From assembly GCA_030068145.1 (NCBI GenBank), contig JAPJBO010000212.1, forward strand, positions 186,001-250,000: DNA of 64,000 nt, in the 5' to 3' direction. This DNA is from Diplonema papillatum. Its lineage: Eukaryota > Euglenozoa > Diplonemea > Diplonemida > Diplonemidae. The position numbers and the translations under genes are program-made. Shown one piece after another: positions 22,568-32,408 of the stretch (the stretch's first letter is position 1; the number at the start of each line of letters is the position of its first letter). Below the pieces are notes generated by a model. The model did not search any database. It saw only the letters and a program-made list of their open reading frames with translations, and was not told the origin of the DNA.

Positions 22568-22843
22568 ATGTTTTTGTCCCTGTTGGCGTTCGTGCACGTC
22601 GGCACGGTGCACTGGCTCGCAGGGCGATACTGCGTGAAGGGCATGGTCCTGTGCCGGTCACCGCAGCAGGTGTGCCGGGCGTTTCCCCGGAAGAGGCTGG
22701 GCCGGTGCGTCGCTGCGGGTCTGGCGGAAGGCGACGCGTGCGAAGGGCGAGAGCCAGCCTGCCTGGCCGGCTTGGTATGCAGACCTGCGGCGGGGGCGGC
22801 GGTGGCCACGTGCCAGCGACCGGGTTGCCACGGCACCACATAG
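22568..22843 (+). pseudogene. Truncated 5' copy 2 of the first giant Cys-rich gene
   Basis: Second 497-bp tandem unit, nearly identical to copy 1 but retaining the cysteine in QQVCR. It ends at the same point with the same tail. The next unit, 497 bases on, is the full-length gene. The frame is intact, 91 codons. Either a decaying duplicate or a short secreted paralogue. Confidence 0.65.
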
Positions 22844-23064
22844 CCCTTACTTGCTCTACAAGAACCCATTTACCATTAAACAACAACCAACAAGGTCAGA
22901 CACTAAAGTCCCGGAATCTCAAGCGAACTTCAACTCTGAACAAGAAGGCACCTCCAAGTAAAAAAAAAAAGGTTTTTGGTCAATTATTCCCCGCAGGATT
23001 TGCCTAGCTTCTTGCAAAGAAAAAGGAGGGTGCGCGGGGGAAGGTCAGCAACTCGCGGTGCTCT

Positions 23065-26000
23065 ATGTTTTTGTCCCTGTTGGCGTTCGTGCACGTCGGC
23101 ACGGTGCACTGGCTCGCAGGGCGATACTGCGTGAAGGGCATGGTCCCGTGCCGGTCACCGCAGCAGGTGTGCCGGGCGTTTCCCCGGAAGAGGCTGGGCC
23201 GGTGCGTCGCTGCGGGTCTGGCGGAAGGCGACGCGTGCGAAGGGCGAGAGCCAGCCTGCCTGGCCGGCTTGGTATGCAGACCTGCGGCGGGGGCGGCGGT
23301 GGCCACGTGCCAGCGACCGGGTTGCCACGGGAAGCGAGCCTGCGGAGACGGGCAGTGTGGAGCGGTGTGCAGGGCGGACCCAGGGTCGTCGGAGAAGTGC
23401 TGCTTCCCTGGAGGGTGTGTCGGGGTGCAGTGCGACGGTGGAGCCACCTGTGAAGTCGACAACATAGGGGTCCCGAAGTGCCGGAGGGGTTGCCACACGG
23501 CGTGTGGGCGGCGGGTTCCGCACGGGTGGTCGGGCGCGGATGACGGGCCGAACGCTTGCAACGCCTGCCGCTGCGGGGACGGCAGGATGCGCTGCGGCAA
23601 GCGGTCCTGCTTCCGCCGCCGGCCGTGCCCGGGGAACAGGGCCTGCGAGACGACCTGCGGCGCGCCTGTGCCGCATGGCTGGGTCGGCCGCGACGACGGC
23701 TCGAACCACTGCAACACGTGCACGTGTTCGAATGGCGTGAAATCGTGCACGAGGCAGCGGCGCGGCCGCGGCTGCACCGGCTCCCAGCCGTGCGCGCCCC
23801 CTGGGGACTCCTGCACGACCACTTGCGGGCGGGCGGTGCCGTCCGGGTGGATGGGCAGCGACGACGGCGGCAACGCGTGCAACATGTGCGCGTGCGCGAA
23901 CGGAGCCCTGCACTGCAGCAGCCACCTCTGCGAGGCGGCTCCGTGCCCGCGGGGCATGTGCGAGGGCAGGGAGCCGTGCGGCGGCGGAAGGGGGGCTGCT
24001 TGCCGGTCGGTTCGCAGCATTTGCGCCGACGACCCCTCCGACGCCTGCGACCCGCTGCACGGCGGCACCGACTGCATCGGTTGCTGCGTGGCGGGCAACT
24101 GTACGTCGACCCGATGTGCAGCAGGCAAGCTATGCGAACCGGATGCCGCAGGCGTCCCGGCGTGCGTGGACAGGCCGCGAACCTGTTGCCGCTCGCCTCT
24201 GCGATGCCCTGCGAGAACCGAGATGGCGCCTTCTTGCGAGGACGAAGAACTCGAAGCGGGAACTTGCGCGTTCCACCAAATCTGCTGCGATCGGTTCCTC
24301 TGTCGCGAGAAGCCGGCTCCGCCGTCGGTTTGCGAAGGGAAGCAGGTCTGCGGCGGCATTGCGGGGCTGTCCTGCGGCACCGGAGAAGCGTGCATCGACG
24401 TTCCCGACGACGGCTGCGATGTCGCAACTGGCGGGAGAGACTGCGGCGGGTGCTGCGTACGAGACACGTGCCCGTCGACCGTTTGCGAAGACGGTCTGCT
24501 GTGCATGCAGGACGCGCAGGGTGCGTCGCAGTGCACGGTGCCACCTGATGCATGCTGTCTTACCGCGCCAGTCTGCCCGGCCAACACAGTACAGGTCAAG
24601 TTCTGCACTGAAGAAGAAGTCGCCTCGGGTGCATGCAGGTATGAACAGTTGTGCTGCAGCCGAATTCTATGCAAAGCTGCAGTCTCCACGCTGGTCTGCG
24701 GTGACAGCAACAGCTGCGGTATTGATGGACTGAGGTGTGCTCGGGACATGGAGTGCATCGACTATCCTCGTGACGACTGCGATCCGATAAACGGAGACGC
24801 GAACTGTCGCGGCTGCTGTCTCGCAGATGCTTGTCTTACGACGCGATGTAAAGCCAACGAATACTGCAAAGTCGATGTTTTCGGTCGTGGACTGTGCGAG
24901 AAGATACCCGACGTGTGCTGCGAGATCCCCGCAATATGCCCTGTGGGAACACGTCGCGTTGAAGATTGCACCGACTCATCGTTGAAGGATGGCACATGCA
25001 CATACCGCTCTGTGTGTTGCAACCGCGTTGCTTGTCAAGAAGACGACGTCCAGTCTGGGATCTGCGAACAGGCAGAGATGTGCGGAGGCATCGCCGGCAT
25101 TCATTCTTGCTCCAGCGCAACAGACGTTTGCATCGACAATCCCGACGACGGCTGCGACCCGAAGAACGATGGAGCAGACTGCGCAGGCTGTTGTGTCCCT
25201 GACTTGTGCCCGTCAACACGATGCGACAGCGGTCTTCTGTGCTCGATGGATGCTCAGGTCACTCCGCAATGCACGGTGCCACCGCTTGTGTGCTGTGACG
25301 CCATGCCAGTTTGCCCCGCAAACACGCTGCAGGTAGAGTCATGCACTGACGATGAGCTCGCATCGGGCGAATGCAGGTACGAACAGATGTGCTGCCGAAG
25401 GATTCTGTGCAAAGCTGCAGTCTCCACGCTGGCCTGCAGTGACAGCAACAGCTGCGGTATTGATGGACTGAGGTGTGCTCGGGACATGGAGTGCATCGAC
25501 TATCCTCGTGACGACTGCGATCCGATAAACGGAGACGCGAACTGTCGCGGCTGCTGTATCGCAGACGCTTGTCTTACGACGCGATGCAAAGCCAACGAAT
25601 ACTGCAAAGTCGATGTTTTCGGTCGTGGACTGTGCGAGAAGATACCCGACGTGTGCTGCGAGATCCCTGCAAGATGCCCTGTGGGAACACGTCGCGTTGA
25701 AGATTGCACCGACTCATCGTTGAAGGATGGCATATGCACATACCGCTCTGTGTGTTGCAACCGTGTTGCTTGTCAAGTAGACGACGTCCAGTCTGGGATC
25801 TGCGAACAGGCAGAGATGTGCGGAGGCATCGCCGGCATTCAATGCTCCAGCGCAACGGAAGTCTGCATCGACAATCCCGACGACGGCTGCGACTCCAAGA
25901 ACGACGAAGCAGACTGCGCAGGCTGTTGCGTCCCTGACTTGTGCCCGTTAACACGTTGCGGCAGCGGCCTTGTGTGCTCGATGGATGCTCAGGTCACTCC

Positions 26001-28365
26001 GCAATGCACGGTGCCACCGCTTGTGTGCTGTGACGCCATGCCAGTTTGCCCCGCAAACACGCTGCAGGTAGAGTCATGCACTGACGATGAGCTCGCATCG
26101 GGCGAATGCAGCTACGCGCAGATGTGCTGTGCCAGAATCCTGTGCAAATCAACATTCGCTGTTCCGGGAATCTGCGAGCCCGGTCAGATGTGCGGGGGTA
26201 TTGCAGGGATTCAGTGCACCGGCGCAGCAGAATTTTGCATCGACAACCCCGACGACGACTGCGACCCGAGGAACGGCGGAGCAGACTGCGCAGGGTGTTG
26301 CGTCCCAGACTTGTGCCCGTCAACACGATGTGCCGGCGGCCATCTGTGCTCGTTGGATGCTCAGGGCGCTCCGCAGTGCACGAAACCACCGCTTGCGTGC
26401 TGTGACGCGATACCAGTTTGCCCCGCAAACACGCTGCAGGTAGAGTCATGCACTGACGACGAACTCGCATCGGGCGAATGCTGGTACACACAGATGTGCT
26501 GCGACAGGATCGCGTGCAAAGCAAGATTCGCTGCTCCGGGGATCTGCGAACCCGCACAGGTGTGCGGAGGTATTGCCGGAATTCAGTGCAGCAAGCCGGC
26601 AGAATTGTGCATCGACACTCCCGACGACGGCTGTGACCCGACGGACAGCGGAGCAGCCTGCGCCGGGTGTTGTGCAACGAAGTCGTGCGCGGCAAAGCGC
26701 TGTGGGCTTGGCCAGTTGTGCTCTGCGGAAGGCGGGTTGGCACAGTGCACGGCGATGCCCGAAGTGTGCTGCGCTGCCAGCGCGTCTTGCCCGCCCAATT
26801 CGTCGCCCACGGATAGCTGCTCCGACGGCGAGCTGGCCTACGCTGAATGCGCTTACTCGCAGACGTGCTGCTCGCGGGTCCTCTGTAGGCAGAACGCGCC
26901 GCCGCCCCCGCCCCTTTGCGACGGCACAAGACCGACCTGCTTCGGCAGCGCCGAATGCGGCGCGGGCTTGGCGTGCCTTCTGGACGAAACGAATGCGGGC
27001 GCCGCCGGCTGTTGCGTGCTTGACGCGTGCCGGTCCACCCACTGCGAAGCGAATATGCTCTGCGGACTGGACTCGTCTGGAAAAGCAGTGTGCCACGACA
27101 AGCCTGATGTCTGCTGCTCCGGGATACCAGTGTGTCCGAGTGGAACGACGGAGTTGGCGGGGGTGTGTGCCAAGGAAGGCTTGGAAGCAGGAACGTGTAC
27201 GTACCTGTCAGCGTGTTGCACTCGAATAGCTTGTCAGGAAACCCAGCCGGACTTGACTGTTTGCGGCGGGGCCGAAAGGTGTACAGCGACGGGCGTTGCC
27301 GCATCATGCGTTGAGGCCGGAAGTTTGTGCATCGACGATGTGTCGGACGACTGCAACCCGACTGAAGGGGGTTCCGACTGCGCGGGGTGCTGCGTAGTAG
27401 ATGGGTGCAGGTCGACGCAGTGCGAGGGTGCTGACCTGTGCTTCGCAGACGCGGCTGGCTCGCCGAAGTGCGAGGCTAGGCCGCCCGTTTGCTGCGCGGC
27501 CGCGCCCGTTTGCCCCGCGGGCACCCTGCGCGTTCTGTCGTGCTCGGCGGCCGATTTGGCCTCGGGGGAGTGCCACATTTTGCAGGCGTGCTGCTCCCGC
27601 GTCTCCTGTCTCGCACTCGCGGTCAATCTGTTCTGCACCCGCAGAGAACCGTGCAGCCCGGGCGCGAAGGTGTCGCCGTGCGGGCCCGGCGACGTGTGCT
27701 TCGACGATCCGGACGACGCCTGCGACCCGGCGTCCGACGCAGCGTGCCCGGGCTGCTGCGCGTTGGACACGTGCCAGACCGCGAAGTGCTCGGCCGGGTA
27801 CAGCTGCCACCTCGACGAGCGCGGCAACGCGCGGTGCCTCGCGGACTGCGCGTCAACCTGCGGCGCTCCCGTCCGCCACGGCTGGGCCGGCTCCGACGAC
27901 GGAAGCAACGCCTGCAACTTGTGCTCGTGCCACGACGGCAGCATGACATGCACCAAGGAAGCATGCCCCAAGGCGACCTGCCCGTACTGTGCGGGGAAGT
28001 CAACGTGCGGTGGAAAACTGGGTGCCTGCCGCTCTCAAGGGACGGTGTGCAAGGACGACCCGAGTGACAAATGCGATCCGATGAAGGGCGGTAAGGATTG
28101 CACCGGGTGTTGCGAGATGAACCCTTGCTTTGCGACGGACTGCAAGCAAGGGTACACGTGCACGGTGAACGCTGCTGGATGGGCGGAGTGCAAGCAGGAC
28201 TGCGAGACGACCTGCGGACGACGCGTCGGACACGGTTACGACGGGCCCGACGACGGGCCCAACGAATGCAACCGCTGCACGTGCGACGACGGCGTTTTCG
28301 GCTCGTGCACGGAGCTGCAATGCGATGGGGGCTCGTGCTTCAAGCAGCCATGGTGGAGACAGTGA
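23065..28365 (+). CDS. Giant secreted cysteine-rich repeat protein 1
   Basis: A single 1,766-codon exon. The ATG at 23065 is supported by an immediate signal peptide (MFLSLLAFVHVGTVHWLA, residues 1-18). Then follow a Cys-rich head to residue 92, three VWC/pacifastin-like modules (about 142-290) with the signature HGWxGxDDGxNxCNxCxC, and eleven modules of about 120 residues built on CGGIAGxxC, CIDxPDDxCDPxxGGADCxGCC, CPSTRC, CPANT and QMCCxRILC. The end is VWC-like, one more CxGCC module, VWC-like (about 1593-1755), then FKQPWWRQ-stop. Nearly all conserved positions are cysteines, implying a disulphide-stabilised extracellular chain. No membrane helix or GPI-type tail is seen. A matrix, adhesive, wall or protease-inhibitor role is possible; the function is unknown. 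The last 500 bases match the paralogue at 32409 almost exactly, but this protein lacks its final 28-residue domain. Confidence 0.9.
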   Translation: MFLSLLAFVHVGTVHWLAGRYCVKGMVPCRSPQQVCRAFPRKRLGRCVAAGLAEGDACEGREPACLAGLVCRPAAGAAVATCQRPGCHGKRACGDGQCGAVCRADPGSSEKCCFPGGCVGVQCDGGATCEVDNIGVPKCRRGCHTACGRRVPHGWSGADDGPNACNACRCGDGRMRCGKRSCFRRRPCPGNRACETTCGAPVPHGWVGRDDGSNHCNTCTCSNGVKSCTRQRRGRGCTGSQPCAPPGDSCTTTCGRAVPSGWMGSDDGGNACNMCACANGALHCSSHLCEAAPCPRGMCEGREPCGGGRGAACRSVRSICADDPSDACDPLHGGTDCIGCCVAGNCTSTRCAAGKLCEPDAAGVPACVDRPRTCCRSPLRCPARTEMAPSCEDEELEAGTCAFHQICCDRFLCREKPAPPSVCEGKQVCGGIAGLSCGTGEACIDVPDDGCDVATGGRDCGGCCVRDTCPSTVCEDGLLCMQDAQGASQCTVPPDACCLTAPVCPANTVQVKFCTEEEVASGACRYEQLCCSRILCKAAVSTLVCGDSNSCGIDGLRCARDMECIDYPRDDCDPINGDANCRGCCLADACLTTRCKANEYCKVDVFGRGLCEKIPDVCCEIPAICPVGTRRVEDCTDSSLKDGTCTYRSVCCNRVACQEDDVQSGICEQAEMCGGIAGIHSCSSATDVCIDNPDDGCDPKNDGADCAGCCVPDLCPSTRCDSGLLCSMDAQVTPQCTVPPLVCCDAMPVCPANTLQVESCTDDELASGECRYEQMCCRRILCKAAVSTLACSDSNSCGIDGLRCARDMECIDYPRDDCDPINGDANCRGCCIADACLTTRCKANEYCKVDVFGRGLCEKIPDVCCEIPARCPVGTRRVEDCTDSSLKDGICTYRSVCCNRVACQVDDVQSGICEQAEMCGGIAGIQCSSATEVCIDNPDDGCDSKNDEADCAGCCVPDLCPLTRCGSGLVCSMDAQVTPQCTVPPLVCCDAMPVCPANTLQVESCTDDELASGECSYAQMCCARILCKSTFAVPGICEPGQMCGGIAGIQCTGAAEFCIDNPDDDCDPRNGGADCAGCCVPDLCPSTRCAGGHLCSLDAQGAPQCTKPPLACCDAIPVCPANTLQVESCTDDELASGECWYTQMCCDRIACKARFAAPGICEPAQVCGGIAGIQCSKPAELCIDTPDDGCDPTDSGAACAGCCATKSCAAKRCGLGQLCSAEGGLAQCTAMPEVCCAASASCPPNSSPTDSCSDGELAYAECAYSQTCCSRVLCRQNAPPPPPLCDGTRPTCFGSAECGAGLACLLDETNAGAAGCCVLDACRSTHCEANMLCGLDSSGKAVCHDKPDVCCSGIPVCPSGTTELAGVCAKEGLEAGTCTYLSACCTRIACQETQPDLTVCGGAERCTATGVAASCVEAGSLCIDDVSDDCNPTEGGSDCAGCCVVDGCRSTQCEGADLCFADAAGSPKCEARPPVCCAAAPVCPAGTLRVLSCSAADLASGECHILQACCSRVSCLALAVNLFCTRREPCSPGAKVSPCGPGDVCFDDPDDACDPASDAACPGCCALDTCQTAKCSAGYSCHLDERGNARCLADCASTCGAPVRHGWAGSDDGSNACNLCSCHDGSMTCTKEACPKATCPYCAGKSTCGGKLGACRSQGTVCKDDPSDKCDPMKGGKDCTGCCEMNPCFATDCKQGYTCTVNAAGWAECKQDCETTCGRRVGHGYDGPDDGPNECNRCTCDDGVFGSCTELQCDGGSCFKQPWWRQ

Positions 28366-31300
28366 GCTACCCTCGGTTGCCGCTCGCTAGTGGTTTCCGT
28401 GCGTGGGCGGGTGTTTTTGGCTGTGTCCGGAAATTTGTAAAAATCATCGTCAGCGAGTTCAACGAAGATCACCGGCGTAGGAACTGCCTCCTCAGAGAGC
28501 ATTTTGCAGCTAGAATAAAAAAAGGAACGTTAGCCAACCTGAACGCGTACAGGTCAAATCAAACAGATTTCCTCCAGAGGATTGTATCGTCCAGAATCCG
28601 CCGATCAGCCCCTAAGGCAACTGTGCTGTGAGATAGGGTAGGTGCAAGCACCCTCTTGAAACATACACACCTCTTCCTCCTCTTCACGGACGAAGGAACG
28701 ATGAAAAGAAACACCAAACCTCTAAACCACAAGAAACGCTAAGAAATAGTGGAACCAAAAAAAGTAGTATCGCATCTGAACAAAGACCAACACTCCGCAT
28801 TCAAAGGACGTCGATGGGCTCCAACTCAACACACATGTTCGGTGTGTGAAGCACGGGCAAAACCCAAGAACATCCCAACGTTACCTCGGAGGCCATTTGA
28901 CACAGAAAAGTGGTATTCTGAGATGAAGAAGAGAAAAAGTTCGCTCCGGAGCACGAGCGTGAACGTCAACCGCAGCATGCGCATAGCTTGAGTCGTCGGA
29001 ATTAGCATCCCCCCCTTCCCGTCAGCTCTGCCCTTTAGCTGACCGGCTTCGGGCTTGTGTTCAGTGCCAGTGCCATACGCGACGCCTTCATGTTTTGGCG
29101 TTGAAAAATTGGTCACCACCTGACTCATAGGCCGGTCTTCTAACACGTGGAGTTTGACTCCGTATACTATTCCTCACAAAAAAGAGGAGGTGGCGCTGCC
29201 CACGTGCCGCATCCGTCTCGGCCCGATCTAGCTTCTGCCCCTCCCTCTTGAGGTGAACAGTGAAGGCAGCTTCTTTCAAAATTGCTGACATTCGAGCCTG
29301 CGCGTGCAATCGACGGTTTGATGCGGACATCCCATCTCCCAGCCCCACAAAACGCGGCGGCGGGCCAAGCAACCATGAGACTGAAGACGAAGCTTCGCGT
29401 TTTCGCACCATTCTTCCAATGTTTGAACAACTTCGAGCAGCGGCGAAGCTGAACACGAAGCTTCGCTTTTCTGTACCGTTTTTGTTTTTGTTTTTTTCCA
29501 AAACCAGCAGGTACCAGGGAAAGCCTGCTACACGGGAGCCAAGCTTCACGTGTTCGGCGTACTGCAGAGCCACGGTCAAGTGGCTACCGACTTCCCAAAC
29601 TAAAACATCAAGGTTTGCAAGCTTGGCGCTCGCGCTGAGCACAAGCTCGTCAAGACGGTCAGCCACAGGGCAGAGTGGACGGGGTTGCAGCACTGTGTTG
29701 CCTCCGACTCAAGCTTTGCAAGCTGAGGTTGACCGTCACGTTCCTGGACCAGGAGCGGTCTTTTTCTTTCTTTTCCAAAGCCAGCTTACACATCCAATCT
29801 TCCTCCCTCGTTTCCTACGCTTTCCCCTAACCACTTCCGCGCTTTCACTCAGCTGAAAAGTGAAGGAACCATACTCAAGCAAAAAGCTCGAAGCAACAAG
29901 ACCGCTCTCTTCCCGACAAACACACGCTCTTTCTGTTCTCTTTTTCTACCGGCCGGAGCCAGCCGATTGCAACGCACCGCATAGCAATGATAATGTCGTA
30001 TCATGATAGTGCATAAGCAGTTTTCGAAGATTGACGTATCCTTCTGTAAGGATTAACGTTTTTATTCCGTCAGGGGTTCAACAGAATCCCTTTGGTGGCA
30101 TACTGTACCTCCGCAATCTTCACAAAGACGCAACTGCAAAGTGTCTAGTCTCGTGGGGTTCCTTCAACAACACAGGATGTGCAACTCAATGAGAAACCAC
30201 CGAACCTCTAAACCACAATAAACGCTAGAAATGAGAGCATGCTCTAAATACGTCGAAGAGTCCGCAACAGACAGAGGCTCGAAATGCATGCATACCAGTA
30301 CACGATGCCATGAAGGAACCCTTTCGACGACTGTCACCCGGACGCTTTCGAACCCCGGATCCTCAAGCGAACATTCACTCTAAAAAAAAATCACAAAAAC
30401 GGCGTCCTCGGTTGACTGCCGGCAGCGCAAAAGAAACCCGCACGACAAGCAGGAGAATGGTGAGAGAAGGCCTCTGTTTCATTACGCCGCGAAAACCCCT
30501 TGCCATTTACCTCATCGCATCGTCTCGAGCAAAAGAACCGCCTATCTCTTCTTGGTCCCCTTTTTGCGCGATACCTTTCCGGGTGCTGTCACCCACGACG
30601 GGGCGTACTTGGGAGTGAGGGGATGGACAGGCATAATGACGCTACCGCCGACAAGCCGTACGGGTGCAGCCGTCGAGTGGTCCGATCAAGTGAACAGAGC
30701 GCGTTTAAAGGGCAGGAGGCACCGGGATATCGGTCCCCGGTGTTTGACGAAGCTTGTGGGTCGCCCGCCTGTCATTCTTTGTGCCTGCTTGAAAGCCCTC
30801 TATGTAGCCTACGTCTCAAGACAGGCGGCCCCTCCCTGCTGTGGGTCGGGGGGTGGATGTATGGAGTGGACTGTCTTCTGCGTCGAAGCTCCCCCCTTTC
30901 ATCATCATACTCGGCAGGCGTCTGGAGGTGACGGTCTTTTATGATCTGCTGAAACATCTCCATGAAGGACAACGACAGGTCGTTGATCTCAAGGAGGTGT
31001 CGATCCTTCGCTGCACCACTCTCAACATCGATGGCGAAAAAAACACGTCCCTTCCCTTTGCTTGTGCCCTGTTTTTGCGTCAGTATGCAACACTCACTTA
31101 GTCAAGGTGAACCCCTGCTGAAGGCTGTACTTTCTCTCACCCGGGAAGGCGCGTCGGCAGGCGGGGCGAGTTCTCCGGTTTGTCCTCGGTCGATGTCGGG
31201 TGTGCTTTGCCGGCGCCACAGCTTTCGTGGTGCTGCAGCAACAGATAGGTCAGGGGGTCAAAACAAATTAGAGATTCGCAGCGAGCTTCGAATCCGGCGT

Positions 31301-31494
31301 TCCGCTGACGTGTCGTTGTTGGCCCCATGAGCGGGGTTTGGTGTTTCCGCAGCCGATGCGGACTTCAGTGACCATCCCGCCCCCATCTGGTTATCCTTAC
31401 GATCCCCATTCAGTCCGCTGTCGCTGCTTCACAAATCCAGGCCCGTAATAAGGAAGAAAACACTACAAAACACGCACACAACTAAACAACCAGA
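28366..31494. other. Intergenic repeats between the two giant genes
   Basis: Diverged repeat C at 28455-28560, diverged repeat B at 28990-29165, repeat B at 29508-29762 and repeat C at 30308-30390. The short phrase CTCTAAACCACAATAAACGC occurs at 30206 and (as AAATGC or AAACGC) in the tails at 31835, 32298 and 43187. No coding region is supported; ORFs near 30500-31300 conflict and lack domains. Confidence 0.45.
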
Positions 31495-31826
31495 ATGCGT
31501 CTTCTATCGCTCCTGCCCCTCGTGCACCTCGGGGCGGCGCAGCTGCTGGGAGGGTACCTGTGCATAGACGGCTTGTTCCCGTGCCGCGCCGGGCACACGT
31601 GCGTGGTGACGCCGCCGAAGCGGGTCGGGCGGTGCGTCGCGGACCCGCTGGCGCGGGCGACGCGTGCGAGGGGAGGCCGAAGAACTGCCCGGCCGGCTTG
31701 GCGCGCAGGCCCGAGACGGAGGGCGCGCCGCCCACGTGCCAGAGGCCGATGTGCGACCATCCCGCCTCGAACAGTCACCTGTCACAACCCGCCTCCCCAG
31801 CCTCAATGGTCAACCGGAGACCCTAA
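31495..31826 (+). pseudogene. Truncated 5' copy 1 of the second giant Cys-rich gene, frameshifted
   Basis: Begins with the same signal peptide and head (MRLLSLLPLVHLGAAQLLGG) as the gene at 32409. One base is missing after the GGTGCGTCGCGGACCCGCTG segment, so the frame is lost after VADPLA. At the DNA level similarity continues to CGATGTGCGAC, then switches to CATCCCGCCTCGAACAG and a repeat C tail. Not functional as written. Confidence 0.75.
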
Positions 31827-31950
31827 AACACCGAACCTCTAAACCACAATAAATGCTAGTCAACCGGTGACTACACGAAACACTCTAGAAATTAACGCTG
31901 TTCACAAATCCAGGCCCGTAAGGAAGAAAACTACAACACTACACAACTAG

Positions 31951-32283
31951 AATGCGTCTTCTGTCGCTCCTGCCCCTCGTGCATTCGTGCATCTCGGGGC
32001 GGCGCAGCTGCTGGTGTGCATAGACGGCTTGTTCCCGTGCCGCGCCGGGAACACGTGCGTGGTGACGCCGCCGAAGCGGGTCGGGCGGTGTGTCGTGGAC
32101 CCGCTGGCACCGGGCGACGCGTGCGAGGGGAGGCCGAAGGACTGCCCGGCCGGCTTGGCGCGCAGGCCCGAGACGGAGGGCGCGCCGCCCACGTGCCAGA
32201 GGCCGATGTGCGACCATCCCGCCTCGAACAGTCACCTGTCACAACCCGCCTCCCCAGCCTCAATGGTCAACCGGAGACCCTAA
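31951..32283 (+). pseudogene. Truncated 5' copy 2 of the second giant Cys-rich gene, frameshifted
   Basis: Second tandem copy, 456 bases after copy 1 and 458 before the full gene. An 8-base duplication in the signal-peptide region (GTGCATTCGTGCATCTCGG) breaks the frame, and nine bases after CAGCTGCTG are missing. The sequence leaves the parental coding region at the same base as copy 1 and carries the same tail. Confidence 0.75.
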
Positions 32284-32408
32284 AACACCGAACCTCTAAA
32301 CCACAATAAATGCTAGTCAACCGGTGACTACACGAAACACTCTAGAAATTAACGCTGTTCACAAATCCAGGCCCGTAAGGAAGAAAACTACAACACTACA
32401 CAACTAGA

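Larger units (their letters stand above)
22010..23003 (+). repeat. 497-bp tandem repeat (two units before the full gene)
   Basis: Each unit contains the leader, the truncated CDS, a repeat C tail and a poly-A run with GTTTTTGGTCAATTATTCC. Unit-to-unit spacing is exactly 497 bases (for example ATGs at 22071, 22568 and 23065). Confidence 0.9.

Noticed and set aside
23004-24758. 584-codon and 496-codon ORFs on the minus strand opposite giant gene 1
   Set aside because: They arise because the Cys-rich codons (TGC, GAC, GGC) give few stops in reverse. The products have no domain or signal, and the plus strand has signal peptide and periodic cysteines.
30500-30931. 143-codon ORF and overlapping 130-codon ORF
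   Set aside because: Two overlapping frames of similar length, no recognisable motif, and no homologue in the window.
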